Source: CAZPKH01 sp964587165
Lineage (GTDB): Bacteria > Bacteroidota > Bacteroidia > Bacteroidales > Muribaculaceae
Length of the DNA stretch: 64,000 nucleotides
Reading direction: 5' to 3'
Assembly (NCBI GenBank): GCA_964587165.1
Contig: CAZPKH010000007.1
Span: 1-64,000 of the forward strand
The notes below the pieces were generated by a model that saw only the letters and a program-made list of their open reading frames with translations, did not search any database and was not told where the DNA came from. The translations under genes were made by a program, and so were the position numbers. Positions 51,181 to 58,627 of the stretch are shown here, one piece after another (position 1 is the first letter of the stretch; each line of letters begins with the position of its first letter).

Positions 51181-51953
51181 TGAAACTCCATAGCCTGCTT
51201 TTACTGCCTGCCGCGCTTCTTATAGCCGCAGGGTGCGACCGATCGGCCGACTCTGCTTCGCGTATACCTCAGGAGTATATCAGCTCGATAGCCGACGCAC
51301 TCCCCCGCACCTTCGGCACACTCGGAACCCTCGACTCCATAAAATACTCAGACGAAACAAATACGCTCAGGCTTGTAGCCACTGTGACAGATACAGTAGC
51401 TCCTGACGACGGCAAAGATCTCCGACAACAGATTATTCTCGCTTTGGATGCCCGCCCCGGGCTCGTCGACACAGTGTCGGCCGCAGGCGCCACTGTAGTG
51501 TGCCAGTGTCGTCTGAACGATATAAAAGATGCTCGCACCATCTCCGTTACGATTCGCCCCGACGCATTATACAGCTCGCTGATGGCGGCCGATGCCGACC
51601 GAAGCCGAGCCATAAGCTACATGGCTGCCCAGATCGAACACGAAAACGCCGCATGTCCTGACACTATACAGCCCGGAGTATTACTCCAAGGAGCCCGCAT
51701 TGACCCTGACAGTGCTCGTGTAGAGTATACATACCTCTTTGATCCTGAACAATTTCCACACCTTGCAGATGTCGACGTGCAGCGGGAGCGATCGCTCAAC
51801 TTTATACCGATGCTCGCCAGCAAGAGCATGCGCACCACTGTGGAGCAGTGTGTGCGTGCCGGCTACGGCATACGTTTTCTCTACACCGACGGTCGTGGCA
51901 CTGAGATACCTATCGACTTCACAGCCTCGGAACTCAACTCACTGCTCCGATAA
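51180..51953 (+). CDS. Hypothetical lipoprotein
   Basis: A 257-residue predicted lipoprotein of unknown function. Signal peptide II with Cys19 at the cleavage site (LLIAAGCDRS). The mature part contains two similar-sounding stretches of mixed alpha/beta sequence (IKYSDETNTLRLVATVTDT and VEYTYLFDPEQFPHLADV) and may be a duplicated fold. I do not recognise a family. It starts within the stop codon of the GT-C-like gene, so the two are made together, perhaps as partners in envelope modification. A two-way terminator follows. Confidence 0.6.
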   Translation: MKLHSLLLLPAALLIAAGCDRSADSASRIPQEYISSIADALPRTFGTLGTLDSIKYSDETNTLRLVATVTDTVAPDDGKDLRQQIILALDARPGLVDTVSAAGATVVCQCRLNDIKDARTISVTIRPDALYSSLMAADADRSRAISYMAAQIEHENAACPDTIQPGVLLQGARIDPDSARVEYTYLFDPEQFPHLADVDVQRERSLNFIPMLASKSMRTTVEQCVRAGYGIRFLYTDGRGTEIPIDFTASELNSLLR

Positions 51954-51997
51954 AACAAACAGACGCATCGACTTGTAGCCAATGCGTCTGCTTGTTT
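51953..51997. terminator. Bidirectional hairpin between convergent lipoprotein and flavodoxin genes
   Basis: AAACAAACAGACGCAT (51953-51968) pairs with ATGCGTCTGCTTGTTT (51982-51997) over 16 positions with a single mismatch and a 13-base loop. The arms end in A or T tracts, so each strand sees a T-rich 3' side. Confidence 0.85.
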
Positions 51998-52029
51998 CGC
52001 AATCTATTATATCACTTTTCGATCTTATA

Positions 52030-52539
52030 TCACTCCTCGATATTCTTTTTAAGCTCTTGGGTCCACAGAGCGATACGCGGAGCGGTAAGGTCGGCATGAT
52101 TCACATCGTCGAGAAGCAATCCGACGGCTACCCCGGGTATACGGACCGCTTTCGAGTCGTTAAACTCAAGCCCCGTGGTAGGGAACTCGCCCACAAAGCG
52201 TGCGCCGGTGTCCTGAAGACGGTCGTAGAGCTCTCCTACTCCGTCGCAGAAAGTTTCGGCCATCTTGCAATCGCCTGTACCGAAAAGTGCTATAGTCGTA
52301 CCTTTAAGATCCATAGCCGAGAGTCCGGCAATGAAATCCTGCCACGAAGCCGTCATCTCACCTTTTCCCCAGGTTGATGTACCCAGCAGAAGTACCTGAT
52401 AGTCGGCCACATCCGAGGGGCGGGCTGAGTCAACATTATATACATCCATACCGTTTACGCCCATCTCGCGGGCTATACGTGTGGCTGCTTCGGCTGTATG
52501 GCCGGAGTTTGAGCCGTAAAATATCGCAATTCGTTTCAT
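52030..52539 (-). CDS. fldA: Flavodoxin
   Basis: A 169-residue FMN-binding electron carrier. The phosphate-binding loop is FYGSNSGHTAEAA at residues 6-18, the second flavin loop is LLGTSTWGKGEM, and FGTGDCKMAETFCDGVGELYD is the long-chain signature. It probably serves low-potential redox enzymes when iron is short. ATG 52539 starts the conserved MKRIAIFYGS; the longer 52563 reading adds eight residues without conservation. It follows an unknown 184-residue gene on the same strand. Confidence 0.95.
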   Translation of the reverse strand: MKRIAIFYGSNSGHTAEAATRIAREMGVNGMDVYNVDSARPSDVADYQVLLLGTSTWGKGEMTASWQDFIAGLSAMDLKGTTIALFGTGDCKMAETFCDGVGELYDRLQDTGARFVGEFPTTGLEFNDSKAVRIPGVAVGLLLDDVNHADLTAPRIALWTQELKKNIEE

Positions 52540-52590
52540 AGCTTTGTTTATTGATTCACACAATTACAACGTTGTGGCTTCTTCAAATGT

Positions 52591-53145
52591 TCAGGAGAGC
52601 CGCGTCATGTGGTAGCCCAATGAATTAAGCTCGACAGCCGCGCCGAAATAATACAACTGGTGCAGGGTGCGCACGTATGCATTGAAAGCCATGGGAGTGC
52701 CGGGCTCGAACCCTTCACGTATGAGCAAGCGGTGAGCCAGTTGAGCAGTGTCGGCCACCGACTGCGACACCCGCTGCTCCTGCTCGGGATTGAGTTTCAG
52801 GACCTCCTGACACACATAGTCGTCCATATTGTCGTATCCGCGGCGGTCGCGAAGCAGAGTGTACAGGTCGTCGAAGCGCGAATACATCTCCCAGTCCTCG
52901 TCCCAAAACCGTGCTACGGCCATTCCGATGAACATCATCCATCCGAGCGAAACTGTGGGATAGTTTGCAAATTCGCGCACTCCGTCGTGCAGATACGACA
53001 TGCAGATACCCTCCCAACGGTCGAGAATGTCGGGGGCATCCGGCAGGATATCATCAATAGCATGCCGGTCTATCAGATACTTGGCCAAACGCTCATGAAG
53101 CGTTGATTCATATTTGGAGAGATACTCCTCTTCTGTAGTTGTCAT
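52591..53145 (-). CDS. Conserved hypothetical protein (184 aa)
   Basis: A 184-residue acidic, mostly helical cytosolic protein without signal peptide. Notable pieces are EEEYLSKYESTLHERLAKYLID, SLGWMMFIGMAVARFWDEDWEMY and a central part rich in Tyr and Trp. I do not recognise the family. The start at 53145 (MTTTEEEYLSKY) is preferred; the longer frame would extend through the terminator of the upstream hydrolase gene. It lies 51 bases before fldA and is likely co-transcribed with it, which suggests a redox or iron-stress link, but nothing in the sequence proves this. Confidence 0.65.
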   Translation of the reverse strand: MTTTEEEYLSKYESTLHERLAKYLIDRHAIDDILPDAPDILDRWEGICMSYLHDGVREFANYPTVSLGWMMFIGMAVARFWDEDWEMYSRFDDLYTLLRDRRGYDNMDDYVCQEVLKLNPEQEQRVSQSVADTAQLAHRLLIREGFEPGTPMAFNAYVRTLHQLYYFGAAVELNSLGYHMTRLS

Positions 53146-53162
53146 AATCATGAATAATAATA

Positions 53163-53186
53163 CTCCGGCACTAAGCCGTGCCGGAG
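53163..53186 (-). terminator. Terminator after the choloylglycine-hydrolase-like gene
   Basis: CTCCGGCAC (53163-53171) and GTGCCGGAG (53178-53186) form a perfect 9-bp stem with a 6-base loop. On the minus strand it is followed by TATTATTATT. Confidence 0.7.
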
Positions 53187-53206
53187 AAAAACTGTTAGAA
53201 AGTATA

Positions 53207-54274
53207 TCAATATGCCGGAGTGAACGGCGCTGCACGATGCAGCGATTTGTTCTGGTCGCCCACGGCTAAATTCATCTTGTCGACATCGATCTTGAGCACG
53301 GGCGCGCCTTTCGACAGATTCACCTTGTTGAGATCGACGTACCACAGACCGGAAGAAACTACCGGATTGAAGTAGTAGCGACGGTCGCGCAGGTTTGACA
53401 GCGAGCGCCACTGTGTCATCGACACGTTAGGTTCGCCCAAGTCAGCAAGAGTATAGTCGTAAGGCACACAGCAGTTGTTGAGGCAGCTCAGGGCTATCGT
53501 AGCACCAAGGTCGGCATCAGCGGTTTTGCCTACATGCTTTGCGAAATATGTGCCGCGCACGCAGCGGTCAGGGCTCGAAACAGTACCCGGGAGCATATTC
53601 TTGCCACCTTTGGCCTCCCAATAATCTATGATGGCGCGCATCGACGGCCACGTCGGGTCATTGGTCATACAAGGGTATACGGCGGTGTCGACATCGTATA
53701 TATTCATGTTGCCGTCGGTGTACTCGAGGATTATCGACTTACCGCTCTCGTCGGTTATCTCCCAGTGGAGAGTTGATGTAGTGCCACCGTCGAATTTTGC
53801 ACCTCCCAGCGAGAACTTGGTATTCTCAAGCAGATCACGGGCCTCGGCTGTGGTCGCGCAGTTGTCGAGTATCCATGCCGGGAACATTGCGAGCGACATC
53901 GGCGGAAATTTGTCGTTCTCACTGTTTGTGTATACGGTACCTTTGCAAAAAAGGCCGTTCACCACAAGGCCACATTCGTTCATTCCCTCGGTCACACCCG
54001 CATCGTAGCCCACGGCATAGACCGCGCCGTATTTGGATGTCCATCGAATAGCATCGGGGAGATCTGAACTCTCCTTTTCCATACCGCGCGGATAAACATA
54101 AACATTGGTGGGTATTGGAGTTTTCCAGTCCAACGAACGAGCCACCACATAAAGCGAATCATTGCCGGTATAGACTATACGGGTACATGCATCAGCGGTA
54201 TCGGCGCTTGCAGCTGCCACCACTGCCAGCCCGAGACCCAGACCGCGAAGGGTATTTCTCAGAGTCATCTTCAT
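53207..54274 (-). CDS. Secreted linear-amide C-N hydrolase, choloylglycine (bile salt) hydrolase family
   Basis: A 355-residue Ntn-hydrolase with a signal peptide (LGLAVVAAASADTADA). The nucleophile is Cys30, just after it, in DACTRIVY. Arg46 and Asp49 in ARSLDWKT, spaced exactly as Arg18 and Asp21 relative to Cys2 in known bile salt hydrolases, complete the N-terminal site. Asn205 in MTNDPTW and Arg237/Arg240 in SSPDRCVRG match the later catalytic residues. Substrate may be conjugated bile acids or N-acyl compounds; this cannot be told apart from penicillin V acylase by sequence alone. Export to the periplasm or surface is predicted. ATG 54274 begins a normal signal peptide. Confidence 0.88.
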   Translation of the reverse strand: MKMTLRNTLRGLGLGLAVVAAASADTADACTRIVYTGNDSLYVVARSLDWKTPIPTNVYVYPRGMEKESSDLPDAIRWTSKYGAVYAVGYDAGVTEGMNECGLVVNGLFCKGTVYTNSENDKFPPMSLAMFPAWILDNCATTAEARDLLENTKFSLGGAKFDGGTTSTLHWEITDESGKSIILEYTDGNMNIYDVDTAVYPCMTNDPTWPSMRAIIDYWEAKGGKNMLPGTVSSPDRCVRGTYFAKHVGKTADADLGATIALSCLNNCCVPYDYTLADLGEPNVSMTQWRSLSNLRDRRYYFNPVVSSGLWYVDLNKVNLSKGAPVLKIDVDKMNLAVGDQNKSLHRAAPFTPAY

Positions 54275-54416
54275 AATTTTGATAGTTTGAAATTGTTTGA
54301 TCATTTATAACATTGAAACAAACCGAAGGGCGAGATGTTCACCGTTGAACAGATTTAGGACAAAAATTGTTATACAGTCAAATTTATGTTCAAAATCACC
54401 TCAAACTCGTATAATC

Positions 54417-55088
54417 ATGAAGAAATACTTCACTTTGGCCGTTTTGGCAGTGCTTCTCAGCCTCACCGGGTGTAGCCCCTACACACTGGTAAGCAGCGAA
54501 GTGTACAACAATGCCGATCTTGCCCAATACCACACGTTCCGTCTCGTCACCCCCGCCGACGGAAAGCTCCCTCCCGGCATGGAGATGGTGACATATTATA
54601 ATATCGCTGCCGCTATCCGCGAGCAGCTCGTAGAGCGTGGCTTTACCGAAGATCCGCAGTCGCCGCTCCTGGTGAACATAGGCCTTACCGTCAAAAAAGA
54701 TCTGGTGACAACTCCCGTCACTCAATTCGTACCGACAGGCCCGGCATGGGGACCGCTCCCGCCGCCTCCTCCATTGCCACGTCCGGGCGGACCGCTTGGG
54801 CCTCCCCCTGTAGTAAACGGTGTGACACCCTACTTCATGTATCCGCGCGCTTATTATTGGCCAGAGAACTATACTACCGTGACAAACTATGTCACAAACC
54901 TCTACCGCGAGGGTGTGCTGACGATAGATTTTGTAGACATTAAGAAGATGGAGCCCGTATACTCCGCTTCAGTAGCTACAATACTCGACAATGGCGACTC
55001 ACAGCTGCGAAACCTCTCGGGCATAGCAGATGCAGTCAAGGTGCTTTTCTCAAAGTTCCCTGTACCGATGATAGTCAACAAAAAGTAG
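54417..55088 (+). CDS. DUF4136 domain lipoprotein
   Basis: A 223-residue predicted lipoprotein with Cys19 at a clear lipobox (LSLTGC). The N-terminal DUF4136 part (YHTFRLVTPADG, AAIREQLVERGFTEDPQSPLLVNI) is followed by a proline-rich stretch (PLPPPPPLPRPGGPLGPPP) and then a Tyr/Asn-rich region and a C-terminal part with the family ending ADAVKVLFSKFPV. Function of DUF4136 is unknown; envelope location is likely. ATG 54417 is chosen because the signal peptide begins there, not the in-frame codon at 54297. Its last 14 bases overlap the end of folC on the opposite strand. Confidence 0.88.
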   Translation: MKKYFTLAVLAVLLSLTGCSPYTLVSSEVYNNADLAQYHTFRLVTPADGKLPPGMEMVTYYNIAAAIREQLVERGFTEDPQSPLLVNIGLTVKKDLVTTPVTQFVPTGPAWGPLPPPPPLPRPGGPLGPPPVVNGVTPYFMYPRAYYWPENYTTVTNYVTNLYREGVLTIDFVDIKKMEPVYSASVATILDNGDSQLRNLSGIADAVKVLFSKFPVPMIVNKK

Positions 55089-56304
55089 ATTCAAGCCACT
55101 CTCCTATAAGATAATTACTGCCGCCGACGAATATCAACGATTCGTCGGTGGCTGTTTTTTGAGCTGCGCTCACAGCTTCCGAAACCGAATCATAACATTC
55201 TCCAACAAGACCGTGGGCTGTCGCCATCGAGCGGAGTGTGTCGGCTGAGAGAGCACGGTGATTGTGCGGCTGTGTGAAGTAGTAAGCGGCCTGACGGGGC
55301 ATCATGCCGAGAATTGTGTCTACATCCTTATCGCCCACAAAACCAAGCACCACATGAGCCGAACCGGTATGCGAGGCTATTGCCGGGCCAAGATACTGCC
55401 ATGCGCCGGGGTTGTGGCCGGTATCATATACTGTCAGCGGCGTTTCGCTCACTACAGTCCACCTCCCACGCAAACCGGTGAGTCGCGACACATTTGCCAC
55501 TCCTTCCGCGGCAGCTTCAGCCGAAATATCGTACCCTTGGGTGCGAAGCACGTTGACAGCAGCCGCCACGGTCGAGCGATTCTGTGTCTGCCAGGGCTGT
55601 TCGCCTTCGATAGCCTCAAGCAAAGGGGCGACAATAAGAGGAGCGTCGACTTTGCGCGCCTTTTGCTCAAACAGATCAAGCACTCCGGGCTGTTGTACCG
55701 GACCCAATACGACAGGGACGCACGACTTGATAATACCGGCCTTCTCTGCAGCGATAGCCTCTACGGTATCGCCCAGCAGATCAGTGTGATCGAGCGACAC
55801 ATTTGTGATCACAGAAAGTGTCGGAGTGATAATATTGGTAGTGTCAAGCCGACCGCCGAGGCCCGTCTCGATCACAGCCACATCCACCAGGCTTGCGGCA
55901 AAGTAGTCGAAAGCCATAATGGTGGTCAGCTCAAAGAAAGTAGGGCGAAGGGCTCTGCACTCCGGTGATTCCACAAAAAAATCATCTACAAAACGCACCA
56001 CATACTCCTGCGGTATCATCTCTCCGTTCACACGGATACGCTCGCGGAAGTCAACTAAATGCGGCGACGTGTACAGCCCCGTATTATATCCGGCAGATGC
56101 CAGGGTCGCGGCAAGCATTGATGAGGTCGATCCTTTACCGTTTGTCCCCGCCACATGTATCGTGGGGTAGCGTCGCTGAGGGTTTCCGGCAAGCTCAGCG
56201 AGCCGGCATGAAGTTTCAAGTCCGGGTTTATACCCTGACACACCCGATCGTTCGAAAGCCGGAAGCCGGCTGAACAGCAGTTCGGTAGTCTCTTTATAGG
56301 TCAT
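55075..56304 (-). CDS. folC: Bifunctional folylpolyglutamate / dihydrofolate synthase
   Basis: A 409-residue Mur-ligase-type enzyme that adds glutamate to folates and makes dihydrofolate. The P-loop is HVAGTNGKGSTSSML at about residues 36-50, followed by YTSPHLVDFRERIRVNGE; the C-terminal domain has DTGHNPGAWQYL and GFVGDKDVDTIL. ATG 56304 (MTYKETTELLFSRLPAFE) gives the conserved N-terminus; the longer reading to 56409 would overlap the chromate transporter gene. It follows the chromate transporter pair by 11 bases. Confidence 0.95.
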   Translation of the reverse strand: MTYKETTELLFSRLPAFERSGVSGYKPGLETSCRLAELAGNPQRRYPTIHVAGTNGKGSTSSMLAATLASAGYNTGLYTSPHLVDFRERIRVNGEMIPQEYVVRFVDDFFVESPECRALRPTFFELTTIMAFDYFAASLVDVAVIETGLGGRLDTTNIITPTLSVITNVSLDHTDLLGDTVEAIAAEKAGIIKSCVPVVLGPVQQPGVLDLFEQKARKVDAPLIVAPLLEAIEGEQPWQTQNRSTVAAAVNVLRTQGYDISAEAAAEGVANVSRLTGLRGRWTVVSETPLTVYDTGHNPGAWQYLGPAIASHTGSAHVVLGFVGDKDVDTILGMMPRQAAYYFTQPHNHRALSADTLRSMATAHGLVGECYDSVSEAVSAAQKTATDESLIFVGGSNYLIGEWLESTFC

Positions 56305-56315
56305 AATGACAAGCT

Positions 56316-56885
56316 CTAAAAAACGAAATAGCCTAACACTCCCATAGCTACTATTATAAAGATAGGATGCAGGCGCGTGAACTTGGCGAGGAGAAAAGAA
56401 ACAACGCAAATTGCTATCGACCAGACGACATCATGACGGTCAGTGCCGAAATTATCGCTGTTCATCAGCAGCAGTGCTGCCGCTGCGATAAGACCCGGCA
56501 CTACAGGACGCAATCCGCGGAACATACCTTGTATGAATGCACTCTCGCGGTGGTGTTCGATATATTTACTGGCAGTTATTACCATGACAAACGACGGTAT
56601 CACGACAACCAGAGTGCATATCAGCGACCCGACAATGCCCCAGAGCACCGGCGAGCCGAGCCCCGTGTCGGTGCCTACCACGTATCCTATATAAGTAGCC
56701 GAATTGATACCTATCGGGCCGGGGGTCATCTGCGAGATAGCCACGATATCAGTAAATGCAGTCGGCGTGATCCAACCGTTGCCCACGATCTCGCGTTCGA
56801 TAAGCGAAAGCATTGCATATCCGCCACCGAATCCGAAGAGACCGATCTTGAAATAGCTCCAGGCGAGTTTTAGAAAAGTAGTCAT
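56316..56885 (-). CDS. Chromate transporter family protein, second half of a split pair
   Basis: A 189-residue membrane protein with five or six helices, one CHR domain. The hallmark FGFGGGYAMLSLIEREIV and the MTPGPIGINSATYIGY motif are present. Short-chain CHR proteins work as heterodimers. Chromate export is the documented role for some members; other substrates are possible. It overlaps the first CHR gene by four bases and precedes folC. Confidence 0.9.
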   Translation of the reverse strand: MTTFLKLAWSYFKIGLFGFGGGYAMLSLIEREIVGNGWITPTAFTDIVAISQMTPGPIGINSATYIGYVVGTDTGLGSPVLWGIVGSLICTLVVVIPSFVMVITASKYIEHHRESAFIQGMFRGLRPVVPGLIAAAALLLMNSDNFGTDRHDVVWSIAICVVSFLLAKFTRLHPIFIIVAMGVLGYFVF

Positions 56886-57442
56886 GTGCGGCGTGATTTA
56901 CGTACTTCGCAGGTTTGAACCCACCATCCGGTGATTATTGCAAGCACGATATATATAATAGGATTTGAAGCAACCGGCAGACGCGACCACACCAAAAGAG
57001 CCACCGCCACAGGGATCACCGCCGTGCGCCAGGTGAGCCGGGCCGCCTTAGCCGAGCTCAGCACCGGGGCAACGATCAGAGCAACCACACACGGGCGAAT
57101 ACCTTTGAAAATCGCAGCAAGCGTGTGATTGCTCTTGATGACGTGGGGATTAAGAAAGATCGCGATAGCAAGTATCATCAAAAACGACGGAAGCACAGCT
57201 CCCAAAGCCGACACCACACTACCGCGCAGTCCGCGCAGCTTCAGTCCGACGGATACGGCAATATTTACGGCAATAACACCCGGTAGAGCTTGCGCCACAC
57301 CGAGGCAGTCGTAAAACTCCTCGCGGCTCATCCAGTGTCGACGATCCACAATCTCGCGTTCGATCAGCGAAATCATAGCCCAGCCGCCCCCGAAAGTGAA
57401 AGCCCCGATCTTGAAAAACGTAAAGAACAATTTCAGATTCAT
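56882..57442 (-). CDS. Chromate transporter family protein, first half of a split pair
   Basis: A 186-residue single CHR-domain membrane protein: FTFGGGWAMISLIEREIV and LGVAQALPGVIAVNIAV are the family motifs. Together with the following gene it makes the equivalent of one full-length ChrA. It ends in an ATGA overlap with its partner, so they should be made in equal amounts. A Bacteroidota promoter lies about 75 bases upstream. Confidence 0.9.
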   Translation of the reverse strand: MNLKLFFTFFKIGAFTFGGGWAMISLIEREIVDRRHWMSREEFYDCLGVAQALPGVIAVNIAVSVGLKLRGLRGSVVSALGAVLPSFLMILAIAIFLNPHVIKSNHTLAAIFKGIRPCVVALIVAPVLSSAKAARLTWRTAVIPVAVALLVWSRLPVASNPIIYIVLAIITGWWVQTCEVRKSRRT

Positions 57443-57515
57443 ATAACAATCTCAGAACCTGTCAGATAAATGCGTAATGATAAATTCGCACTGCTTAGGT
57501 CAACATCTCCGCCCC

Positions 57516-57546
57516 CAAAGTTACAAAAATGCTCAATTCCCTCAAA
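57516..57546 (-). promoter_or_regulatory. Promoter of the chromate transporter-folC unit
   Basis: On the minus strand TTTG (57546-57543), 19 bases, then TAACTTTG (57523-57516). Leader of about 67 bases before ATG 57442. Confidence 0.75.
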
Positions 57547-57612
57547 CAAATCTCGACCTAAATCACACCAGTACGTTAGAGCCCTTTTTGCGGAAAAGTC
57601 AGCGATTACGAA

Positions 57613-57978
57613 TTACGGAATAAAAAGTTTGCAGCCACTTAGCTGAGCAGCTATTTCAGTCAGGTCTATCGGAACATTTACTTGTTGACCATTGACAGTG
57701 AGTGTGACAGAGGTATTGTTGAATACCGTCATTTTCTTGAATGTCATGGTTATTGACATCTTATTCCCCTCTTGAGTAGTGACCATAGAGGTTGCATCGT
57801 ATGTTTTACCATCATTATTAAACTTGGCACAACAAGTTTCTGACCCTGATTTGAAATTGTCATCTACAATTACAATAGAGGTCTTACCGTCATTGTTATC
57901 CAAACTCTTGAACTTGAATTGCGCATTTGCATTACATGCAAAAACTGCACAAATAATCAGAAAACAGATTTGCTTCAT
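57613..57978 (-). CDS. Small secreted protein, AT-rich orphan (121 aa)
   Basis: A 121-residue exported protein. Signal peptide at residues 1-19 (LIICAVFACNANAQ). The mature part is about 100 residues, Asn/Asp/Lys/Thr-rich and likely all-beta, with a CC pair in SGSETCCAKF and a late Cys in SGCKLFIP that could form disulfides. Its codons are clearly more A+T-rich than those of the neighbours, which suggests recent acquisition or relaxed selection. No family recognised. It stands alone between the chromate transporter genes and ruvX, in the only strongly AT-rich stretch of the window. Confidence 0.6.
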   Translation of the reverse strand: MKQICFLIICAVFACNANAQFKFKSLDNNDGKTSIVIVDDNFKSGSETCCAKFNNDGKTYDATSMVTTQEGNKMSITMTFKKMTVFNNTSVTLTVNGQQVNVPIDLTEIAAQLSGCKLFIP

Positions 57979-58019
57979 AATGAAAGATATTAGAGCACAA
58001 ATTAAACAATAATTCAGTA

Positions 58020-58055
58020 ATTATTCATCAACATATGTTGAGAATTGAGAATAAT
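58020..58055. repeat. Nested inverted repeats in an AT-rich gap
   Basis: A 14-bp perfect palindrome TCAACATATGTTGA (58028-58041) is flanked by ATTATTC (58020-58026) and GAATAAT (58049-58055), which are reverse complements. The gap 57979-58170 otherwise holds only the ruvX promoter. Confidence 0.6.
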
Positions 58056-58130
58056 CCATTAATCCTTTGGCGTTTTCTCTTTACGGAAAATCGGAAGCAC
58101 ACACCATCATGGGTGAGCCTCCGGGCAGAG

Positions 58131-58162
58131 TTTGAGAAATAGGAGGAATTTTTGTACCTTTG
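58131..58162 (+). promoter_or_regulatory. Promoter of the ruvX operon, very close to the start codon
   Basis: TTTG (58131-58134), exactly 20 bases, then TACCTTTG (58155-58162). Transcription should begin about 5-7 bases later, only two to four bases before ATG 58171. Confidence 0.8.
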
Positions 58163-58170
58163 CAGGGAAT

Positions 58171-58608
58171 ATGAACGGTAAACGACTTATCGCTATCGAC
58201 TACGGACGCCGCCGGTGTGGCATTGCCGCGACTGACACTCTGCAGATCGTGGCCTCGGGCCTTACGACGGTGCCTACCTCCGAACTCGTCGAGTGGGTGA
58301 TCAGATATGTGAACTCTGAGCCGGTGGAGGCTATCGTGGTGGGCGAGCCGCGCGATATGCACGGCAATCCGTCGGAGTCCACGCGCTATATCACCCCGGG
58401 TATAAACAGGCTGCGCAAGCTGCTCCCTGCCGAGATTAGCATTGTGCGCTTCGACGAGCGATTTACATCGGTACTGGCCCACCGCGCGATGATCGACGGA
58501 GGCATGCGCCGCATGGCACGCCGCGACAAAGCCATCGTCGACGAGATTTCGGCTACCATAATTCTGAACGACTATCTGGAAAGCCGCCGCATGGCAGCCA
58601 ATAAATAG
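58171..58608 (+). CDS. ruvX: RuvX/YqgF family Holliday junction resolvase-like nuclease
   Basis: A 145-residue RNase H-fold protein. YqgF/RuvX proteins process 16S rRNA 5' ends or resolve Holliday junctions. The signature start is LIAIDYGRRRCGIAATD, with the catalytic Asp; VVGEPRDMHGNPSE and FDERFTSVLA are the later conserved blocks, with the acidic residues of the active site, and the last block is AIVDEISATIILNDYL. ATG 58171 is used because the promoter covers the alternative start 58132. First gene of the ruvX-def-ettA-dnaG operon. Confidence 0.93.
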   Translation: MNGKRLIAIDYGRRRCGIAATDTLQIVASGLTTVPTSELVEWVIRYVNSEPVEAIVVGEPRDMHGNPSESTRYITPGINRLRKLLPAEISIVRFDERFTSVLAHRAMIDGGMRRMARRDKAIVDEISATIILNDYLESRRMAANK

Positions 58609-58627
58609 ATTACAATAGCTACTTAAC

